NCBI GenBank assembly: GCA_017577615.1
Contig: PKRE01000004.1
Location: 124,001-188,000, forward strand
DNA: 64,000 nucleotides
Origin: Gammaproteobacteria bacterium
GTDB lineage: Bacteria; Pseudomonadota; Gammaproteobacteria; Steroidobacterales; Steroidobacteraceae
Direction: 5' to 3'
Positions 59,847 to 64,000 of this stretch are shown in pieces (positions within the stretch are counted from its first letter, which is position 1; each line of letters starts with the position of its first letter). Under the pieces are notes generated by a model, which ran no database searches, had not been told where the DNA came from, and saw only the letters and a program-made list of their open reading frames with translations. The translations under genes and the position numbers were made by a program.

Positions 59847-60239
59847 ATGGCGACCACCACTTACTACGGCACCGGACGACGCAAGACCGCAACCGCGCGC
59901 GTGTTCCTGCGCCCGGGCACTGGTAACATCATCGTCAATAATCGTGCCCTGGACGACTTTTTCGGTCGCAAGACGGCGCGTATGATTGTCCGCCAGCCGC
60001 TGGTGCTCGTGAACATGGAGGACAAGTTCGACGTCTCCATCACGGTGCGGGGAGGCGGCATCACGGGCCAAGCCGGTGCCATTCGGCACGGCCTGACTCG
60101 CGCGCTGATCCAGTACGACGAGACGCTGCGCAAGCCGCTGCGCGAGGCAGGTTACGTGACGCGCGACGCTCGCGAGGTGGAGCGCAAGAAGGTCGGTTAC
60201 CGCAAGGCACGCCGCGGAACCCAGTACTCGAAGCGCTAA
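59847..60239 (+). CDS. rpsI: 30S ribosomal protein S9
   Basis: 130 residues. YYGTGRRKTATARVFLRPG at the N-terminus, TVRGGGITGQAGAIRHG and the conserved C-terminal tail KARRGTQYSKR, whose last Arg contacts P-site tRNA. Translation start ATG 59847; a start eleven codons earlier overlaps the end of rplM and is unlikely. Confidence 0.98.
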   Translation: MATTTYYGTGRRKTATARVFLRPGTGNIIVNNRALDDFFGRKTARMIVRQPLVLVNMEDKFDVSITVRGGGITGQAGAIRHGLTRALIQYDETLRKPLREAGYVTRDAREVERKKVGYRKARRGTQYSKR

Positions 60240-60270
60240 CCGCTGCTCGCAATCGTCGCCCGAACGGATT

Positions 60271-60344
60271 TGGGGGATCGTCTAGCGGTAGGACTACGGA
60301 CTCTGACTCCGTCAACCTAGGTTCGAATCCTAGTCCCCCAGCCA
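60271..60344 (+). tRNA. tRNA-Gln (anticodon CTG), CCA encoded
   Basis: The acceptor stem TGGGGGA pairs with TCCCCCA (60334-60340), followed by discriminator G and an encoded CCA. The anticodon stem ACGGA/TCCGT encloses CTCTGAC, giving anticodon CTG, which reads CAG. TTCGAAT forms the T loop. It starts 31 bases after rpsI and may be cotranscribed with the ribosomal genes. Confidence 0.97.
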
Positions 60345-60349
60345 ATAGC

Positions 60350-60381
60350 GAAGGGGCCCCATTCGGGGCCCCTTCTTTTTT
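60350..60381 (+). terminator. Rho-independent terminator after tRNA-Gln
   Basis: GAAGGGGCCCC, loop ATTC, GGGGCCCCTTC: an uninterrupted 11-base stem followed by six T. It ends the rplM-rpsI-tRNA transcription unit. Confidence 0.95.
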
Positions 60382-60447
60382 CCGCGTGGTCAAGGAAGTC
60401 TGCGGTGGGAAGGCGCTTCCATGGCAAGGTGACGAAGACGTTGGCGC

Positions 60448-60495
60448 CCCTTGCTCCAGTCCCTCGTTCCGCGCCCGACTGCCAGCCTCCAGCCC
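60448..60495. repeat. Half-element of the CTCCAG family after the tRNA terminator
   Basis: GCTCCAGTCCCTCG and GACTGCCAGCCTCCAGCCC, only the pyrimidine-rich arm of the dispersed element, at the 3' end of rpiA. Confidence 0.5.
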
Positions 60496-60499
60496 TGCC

Positions 60500-61168
60500 T
60501 CAGAGAGTGGAGCGATCAATCGTCTTGGTGCCCTGGTCCGTGCCCACGATGAGCAGGTCGGCGGGCCTTCGTGCGAACAAGCCAACGGTGACCACTCCTG
60601 GAATCTGGTTGATCGCGCTTTCCAGGGCGAGCGGATCCACGATCTCGAGATCGTGGACATCCACTATCTGATTGCCATTGTCCGTCACGACTCCTTCTCG
60701 ATAGATCGGTCGTCCACCGAGGCGCACGAGCTCGCGCGATACATAGGAGCGAGCCATCGGTATCACTTCGACGGGCAGCGGAAAACGCCCAAGCACTGGC
60801 ACGAGCTTTGAGTCGTCCACGATGCACACGAAACGCCGCGATGCGGCAGCAATGATCTTCTCGCGAGTGAGTGCCGCGCCGCCGCCCTTGATCAGTCGCA
60901 AGTGCGGGTCCGCTTCGTCGGCGCCGTCGACGTACAAAGGAAGCTCCCCCGTCGAGTTGAGATCGACCACATCGAATCCATGCTTCACGAGCAGCTTGGT
61001 TGTGGCTTCCGAGCTCGACACGGCCCCCCGAATGCGCAGTCTGCGCGCAGCCATCCCCTCGATGAACCACTTCACAGTCGAGCCAGTGCCGACGCCGATG
61101 ATCTCGTCGTCATGCACGAGGTCGAGGGCAGCCTCGGCGGCCAGCTGCTTCTTTCTGTCGGCACTCAT
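60500..61168 (-). CDS. rpiA: Ribose-5-phosphate isomerase A
   Basis: 222 residues. It interconverts ribose-5-phosphate and ribulose-5-phosphate. GVGTGSTVKWFIEG, the catalytic region DGADEADPHLRLIKGGGAAL and EKIIAAASRRFVCIVDDSK, then PLPVEVIPMARSYV are signatures. ATG 61168 gives MSADRKKQLA; an ATG eleven codons upstream is less typical. It is the last gene of a minus-strand run and is preceded by a strong hairpin. Confidence 0.97.
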   Translation of the reverse strand: MSADRKKQLAAEAALDLVHDDEIIGVGTGSTVKWFIEGMAARRLRIRGAVSSSEATTKLLVKHGFDVVDLNSTGELPLYVDGADEADPHLRLIKGGGAALTREKIIAAASRRFVCIVDDSKLVPVLGRFPLPVEVIPMARSYVSRELVRLGGRPIYREGVVTDNGNQIVDVHDLEIVDPLALESAINQIPGVVTVGLFARRPADLLIVGTDQGTKTIDRSTL

Positions 61169-61227
61169 GCTTCGTTCTCTCCGGGTGCGGAAGCGCACCA
61201 AAGCCTAGTTTTCCAGGGGTCAGAAAC

Positions 61228-61255
61228 GACTGTGCCCGCTTACGCGGGCACAGTC
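61228..61255 (-). terminator. Perfect hairpin ending the lysine-rich small gene
   Basis: On the minus strand GACTGTGCCCGC, loop GTAA, GCGGGCACAGTC: a perfect 12-base stem followed by GTTTCT. It separates the 22-residue gene from rpiA. The T tract is short, but the stem is as strong as a typical terminator. Confidence 0.75.
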
Positions 61256-61280
61256 TTCATCGACATCATCCAGAAGATTT

Positions 61281-61349
61281 TTACTTCTTCTTCGCTGCCT
61301 TCTTCTTGGTGGCTTTCTTCTTGGACGACTTCTTTGCCTTAGTTGCCAT
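61281..61349 (-). CDS. 22-residue lysine-rich peptide
   Basis: ATG 61349 to TAA encodes 22 residues, twelve of them Lys, in a K-K-A-T-K-K-K pattern (starts MATKAKKSSKKK, ends KKKAAKKK). GGAG lies eight bases upstream, a promoter-like AT-rich region precedes it and a perfect hairpin follows, so it looks like a complete small transcription unit. The composition resembles the lysine tails of histone-H1-like bacterial proteins. A nucleic-acid- or ribosome-binding role is a guess. It is too short for ordinary gene callers. Confidence 0.7.
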   Translation of the reverse strand: MATKAKKSSKKKATKKKAAKKK

Positions 61350-61383
61350 AGTAGTGATCTCCATGTCGAGTTAGTCCGGGCGC

Positions 61384-61414
61384 AGTATATACATAAATCG
61401 AAAATAGCAAGCAA
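61384..61414 (-). promoter_or_regulatory. Promoter-like sequence of the lysine-rich small gene
   Basis: On the minus strand, TATACT (61389-61384) is preceded by TTGCTA at 15 bases or TTGCTT at 19 bases. The surrounding stretch is clearly more AT-rich than its neighbours. The leader would be about 30 bases. Confidence 0.5.
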
Positions 61415-61444
61415 GGGGGCGTTGCGAATTTATCGCTGCGGCTC

Positions 61445-61918
61445 TCAGCGCTTTCGTTTCGCGAGTGCGTTGATGAACGACCACTGCGACTTGGTCACCG
61501 GCGTGACCGACAGACGGTTGCCTTTCCTCAGCAGCACCATGTCGCGCAACGCTCCTTGCTCGTGCGCTCGCAGCGTTTCGAGCGGGACGACATCGTCGAA
61601 CTTCTCTTCAAGCTTCACGTCGACCGCGTACCAGCGCGGTTTGGCAGGATCGCTCTTCGGATCGTAGTGATCGTCGTTCGGATCGAAGGCTGTGGGATCC
61701 GGGTACGCCTCGCGAACGATCGCCACGATGCCCACTACGCCCGGCACTGCGCAGCTCGAGTGGTAAAAGAAAGCGAGATCTCCCTTCCTCATTTCCCTAA
61801 GAAAATTGCGCGCCTGGTAGTTGCGCACGCCATCCCACATCGTTGTGCGGTTCTTCGCACGCGCGAGGTCGTCGATGCTGAAGGTCGAGGGTTCGGACTT
61901 CATCAGCCAGTAGCGCAT
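61445..61918 (-). CDS. EVE-domain protein
   Basis: 157 residues of the EVE/PUA-like fold (YTHDC-related) that often binds modified bases. MRYWLMKSEPSTFSIDDLAR, TMWDGVRNYQARNFLREMRK, GDLAFFYHSS, WYAVDVKLEEKF and LSVTPVTKSQWSFI are family hallmarks. The ATG at 61918 lies five bases after the 5-FCL stop, so it is cotranscribed with that gene. Exact ligand unknown. Confidence 0.93.
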   Translation of the reverse strand: MRYWLMKSEPSTFSIDDLARAKNRTTMWDGVRNYQARNFLREMRKGDLAFFYHSSCAVPGVVGIVAIVREAYPDPTAFDPNDDHYDPKSDPAKPRWYAVDVKLEEKFDDVVPLETLRAHEQGALRDMVLLRKGNRLSVTPVTKSQWSFINALAKRKR

Positions 61919-61923
61919 TGTGT

Positions 61924-62493
61924 TCACTCCGAGTGGATCCCGCGTGTCCTGTGGAGGGCGTTTTCCGTAAGCACCGCATCGAGTGGCACGTCCCATGGTG
62001 CAGCTGGAATGTGCGTGACGCGTTGGAATTCGTAGGCCAAGCCGATGAGCTTCGGGCGGCGCCATCGCCGACAAGCGCGCAGTCTCACCAGGCACCGGTC
62101 GTAAAAGCCCGCGCCACTGCCGAGCCGCACCCCCTTCGGATCCGCCGCGACCAACGGGACGAAGACAAGATCGAGAGTGTGAGTGGCAACAGGTCGGCCA
62201 CGCTTCGGCTCGGCGATGCCGAAGCGATTCGCGACCAACGGCTCCGAGGCGTCGAACTGCACGAACTGCATGCGATTGCGACGATAGTCGGTAATGACTG
62301 GGAGGAAGATCTGGCAACCGAGCGTGCGCGCGCGGGCGAGCAGGTGAATCGGATCGGCTTCCCCATCGTGCGCAACATAGAAACCGACGCGTAGACCGGG
62401 ACGCAGGAGGCGGGCCCGTGCAGCGACGAGCGGAAAGCGAAGCGCGGCGTCGCGGCGTGCAAGCGCAGAAAGCGCACGCCGGCGCGCTCGCAT
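61924..62493 (-). CDS. ygfA: 5-formyltetrahydrofolate cyclo-ligase
   Basis: 189 residues from ATG 62493 (MRARRRALSALARRDAAL). It returns 5-formyl-THF to the folate pool using ATP. VGFYVAHDGEADPIHL, DLVFVPLVAADPKGVRLG, SGAGFYDRCL and PWDVPLDAVLTENAL match the family. A longer frame starts at 62568, but that would lie inside the 3' arm of the 6S RNA; the downstream ATG avoids this and matches family length. The position just behind 6S RNA is the standard ssrS-ygfA arrangement. Confidence 0.93.
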   Translation of the reverse strand: MRARRRALSALARRDAALRFPLVAARARLLRPGLRVGFYVAHDGEADPIHLLARARTLGCQIFLPVITDYRRNRMQFVQFDASEPLVANRFGIAEPKRGRPVATHTLDLVFVPLVAADPKGVRLGSGAGFYDRCLVRLRACRRWRRPKLIGLAYEFQRVTHIPAAPWDVPLDAVLTENALHRTRGIHSE

Positions 62494-62544
62494 GTCACGA
62501 CGCAGACGCTGCCGTTCGGAAGCGTGGGAAGGAGAGGGAAGGGA

Positions 62545-62734
62545 GGCGCTACCCGCCTGTGCCGTCATGAGCCATTGCTCTCGACTCGGAGCAATAGGTG
62601 GGATGCAGCCACGGCAGTTAAGGCTGCCCGCTCAGGGCGGGTTTGCACAATTCTGCCGCGAGACCGGATCCCTAGGGTGTTAACGTTAGGGTCGAGAAGT
62701 AACCCGACACATGTCGAACACCGCAGGCAGCGCC
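62545..62734 (-). ncRNA. ssrS: 6S RNA
   Basis: 190 bases. The ends GGCGCT and AGCGCC are complementary and continue into CCTG/CAGG and CGGTG/CAC pairing, closing a long rod. The 5' part has the typical GCCTGCGGTGTTCG. The middle shows CCCGCCCTGAGCGGG and a GCAGCCTTAACTGC segment like the E. coli central region. An extended -10 promoter sits exactly six bases upstream, and the location between zapA and ygfA is the conserved one. 6S RNA binds sigma-70 RNA polymerase in stationary phase. Confidence 0.9.
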
Positions 62735-62740
62735 AAACTA

Positions 62741-62749
62741 ATTTTACCA
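62741..62749 (-). promoter_or_regulatory. Extended -10 promoter of 6S RNA
   Basis: TGG-TAAAAT on the minus strand (TAAAAT at 62746-62741), six bases before the first paired base of 6S RNA. No good -35 was seen, which an extended -10 can tolerate. Confidence 0.7.
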
Positions 62750-62841
62750 GCATGAGGACGGTCGAGCTGCGCCTTTTCCTCATACCGTCTTCTCTAACGA
62801 ACGGTCTCTGCGAAAGTTCGACAACGCGACGATCGGCACGT

Positions 62842-63153
62842 TCACGCGCCGAGCTGTCGACCGCTCGTGAGAGCGGACTCGACCCGCTCGCGCAGCTGTC
62901 GGATGCGGTTGCCGACGTCGGCTTCGGTCTCGGCACGGCCGCGCAGCTGCAACAGCTCGTGCGTGATGTTCAGTGCTGCCATGACCGCGACGCGGTCGAG
63001 GCCCACCACATTACCCGTGTCGCGGATTTCCCGCATCCGCGCGTTCAGGTATTCCGCAGAGTCGAGCAGCGCCGACCGCTCTTCCGGCAAGCATGCGACC
63101 TGGTATTCCTTTTCCAAGATCCTCACGCTGACTCGTACCATTCGCTCGCTCAT
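62842..63153 (-). CDS. zapA: Cell division protein ZapA
   Basis: 103 residues. ZapA bundles FtsZ filaments. VRVSVRILEKEYQVACLPEE, ALLDSAEYLNARMREIRD, VVGLDRVAVMAALNITHELL and a C-terminal coiled coil are typical. ATG 63153 overlaps the stop of the upstream zapB-like gene (ATGA). The next feature downstream is 6S RNA. Confidence 0.93.
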   Translation of the reverse strand: MSERMVRVSVRILEKEYQVACLPEERSALLDSAEYLNARMREIRDTGNVVGLDRVAVMAALNITHELLQLRGRAETEADVGNRIRQLRERVESALTSGRQLGA

Positions 63154-63383
63154 GAGCTGTGCTCCATGGCTTTGAGCCGACCGATCATCGCCTCGACCCG
63201 GGCACGCACCTGTTCGTTCTTCTGCAACAGGGTGGCGCGCTCCATCATCATGGAGTCCATTCGCTGCCGTAGCGCACGATTCTCTTCCTGCAACTGCGCG
63301 AGCGTCGCAAGGAGCGAGTCGATGCGGGCTTCGAGCTGCTGCAGCTCCGACTCGATCGACGCCTTGTTCTCTGAATCGCTCAT
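63150..63383 (-). CDS. ZapB-like coiled-coil protein (TIGR02449 type)
   Basis: 77 residues from ATG 63383 (MSDSENKASIESEL), almost entirely coiled coil (LEARIDSLLATLAQLQEENR, ALRQRMDSMM). Small coiled-coil proteins of this kind are encoded upstream of zapA across Pseudomonas-like gammaproteobacteria and probably act at the division ring, like ZapB. Stop overlaps the zapA start. Confidence 0.85.
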   Translation of the reverse strand: MSDSENKASIESELQQLEARIDSLLATLAQLQEENRALRQRMDSMMMERATLLQKNEQVRARVEAMIGRLKAMEHSS

Positions 63384-63533
63384 ATGCGTATTCCGCCACA
63401 CAACGATCGTACGCGGGGATCTGGGGCTTCCGCGCCGCCCGTTTGCACGAGACGGACGCGCGACGTCGCACGATTATGACGGGGCGGTAAAGAGCGGGTC
63501 AAACGTGCGCGGCTCGGGTGCTAACATATCAAC

Positions 63534-64000
63534 ATGTTTCACGTCACATTCCCCGAGGTCGCCAGGGTGCTGAGTGAGGCACGGTCCAACGTGCCCGCCG
63601 CCGAAAGCCACGGATGCTTGTGCGGCGCGCTCTGCGTCGTCCCAGAGTATTCCGTCGATGCGTGGCTCGAGGAGATCGTGCCCGACGTCAGCGAGCTTGG
63701 AGATCGTCGTGAGCCGCTCGAGCGGCTGTTCGAGGATACCGTCCGCGCCTTGCGCGGGGACCAGATGGAATTTCAACCGCTCTTGCCGGACGACGATGCC
63801 TCTCTTCAAGATCGCGCCGCCGCTCTCGCGCAGTGGTGTCAGGGCTTTCTGTATGGATTCGGATCGGCCAGAACTCTCGAGAAGGAAAGGCTGCCGGCGA
63901 ATGTCGACGAGATCCTGCGCGATCTGACACAGATCGGGCGCGCCACCGTCTCGGTCGACGAAGACGACGAAAGTCAGGAACAGGCGTATGCGGACGTGAT
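63534..64000 (+). CDS. ygfB: UPF0149 family protein YgfB, N-terminal part (truncated by window edge)
   Basis: At least 155 residues, open at the right edge. FPEVARVLSEARSNVPAAES, HGCLCGAL, MEFQPLLPDDDASLQDRAAA, LAQWCQGFLYGFG and IGRATVSVDEDDESQEQAY follow the YecA/YgfB pattern. Divergent from zapB/zapA, in the conserved zapA-ygfB-pepP neighbourhood. Function: unclear; in Pseudomonas YgfB influences ampDh3 expression and beta-lactam resistance. Confidence 0.9.
   Translation, partial: MFHVTFPEVARVLSEARSNVPAAESHGCLCGALCVVPEYSVDAWLEEIVPDVSELGDRREPLERLFEDTVRALRGDQMEFQPLLPDDDASLQDRAAALAQWCQGFLYGFGSARTLEKERLPANVDEILRDLTQIGRATVSVDEDDESQEQAYADV

Noticed and set aside
62494..62568. Extension of the 5-FCL reading frame to an ATG at 62568
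   Set aside because: It would overlap the 3' arm of 6S RNA and adds 25 Ser/Arg residues absent from the family.

Overview
The window is a GC-rich, gene-dense bacterial chromosome segment. Its conserved blocks (leuS-lptE, holA-nadD-rsfS-rlmH, maf-rng-yhdP-nitrilase-tldD, yjgA next to pmbA, purE-purK, rplM-rpsI, a zapB-like gene-zapA-6S RNA-5-FCL, coq7-crp) are typical of Gammaproteobacteria. Together with the MotD/DUF2802 flagellar neighbourhood and the Vfr/Clp-like regulator, they suggest a motile, free-living relative of Xanthomonadales/Nevskiales/Steroidobacterales. That placement is inference; no 16S gene is present. No insertion sequence, prophage, CRISPR array or toxin-antitoxin pair was recognised.

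Layout. 1-3.1 kb: end of a flagellar region (truncated motD, DUF2802 protein, and on the other strand an FlhB-tail protein and fliK). 3.1-11.2 kb: a chemotaxis operon (STAS, cheY, cheA, mcp, cheW, cheR, cheD, cheB) behind a textbook sigma-28 promoter. 11.3-14.2 kb: an HDOD protein and a hybrid receiver/histidine kinase. 14.6-19.1 kb: leuS, a receiver protein with a decayed GGDEF domain, and lptE. 19.3-33.9 kb: an accessory stretch that separates lptE from holA, with an HExxH protein, a thioredoxin-like protein, a POT transporter, an aspartyl protease, an aldo/keto reductase, a GH3 glycosidase, a beta-lactamase-fold hydrolase, MATE, LysR, and a zinc-type TonB receptor beside a DUF2946 protein. 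34.1-49.1 kb: housekeeping (holA to tldD) plus a Ser/Thr kinase, a SpoIIAA-like protein and an ExeA-type ATPase fused to FHA. 49.3-64 kb: purine genes, yjgA, pmbA, a YihY/BrkB protein, a histidine kinase, rpe, crp, coq7, rplM-rpsI, tRNA-Gln, rpiA, a 22-residue lysine protein, an EVE protein, 5-FCL, 6S RNA, zapA, a zapB-like gene and a truncated ygfB.

The most unusual features are not proteins. A family of degenerate palindromic intergenic elements, built from CTGGAG / GGGCTCTGGG arms around a CAGCGCGCTAGC-like centre, occurs about a dozen times between genes, in every relative gene orientation. Two copies share a longer core, and one carries a heptamer tandem repeat. Other points are a clearly delimited 6S RNA with an extended -10 promoter, a tiny Lys-rich gene with its own signals, and a triple palindrome in the crp leader.
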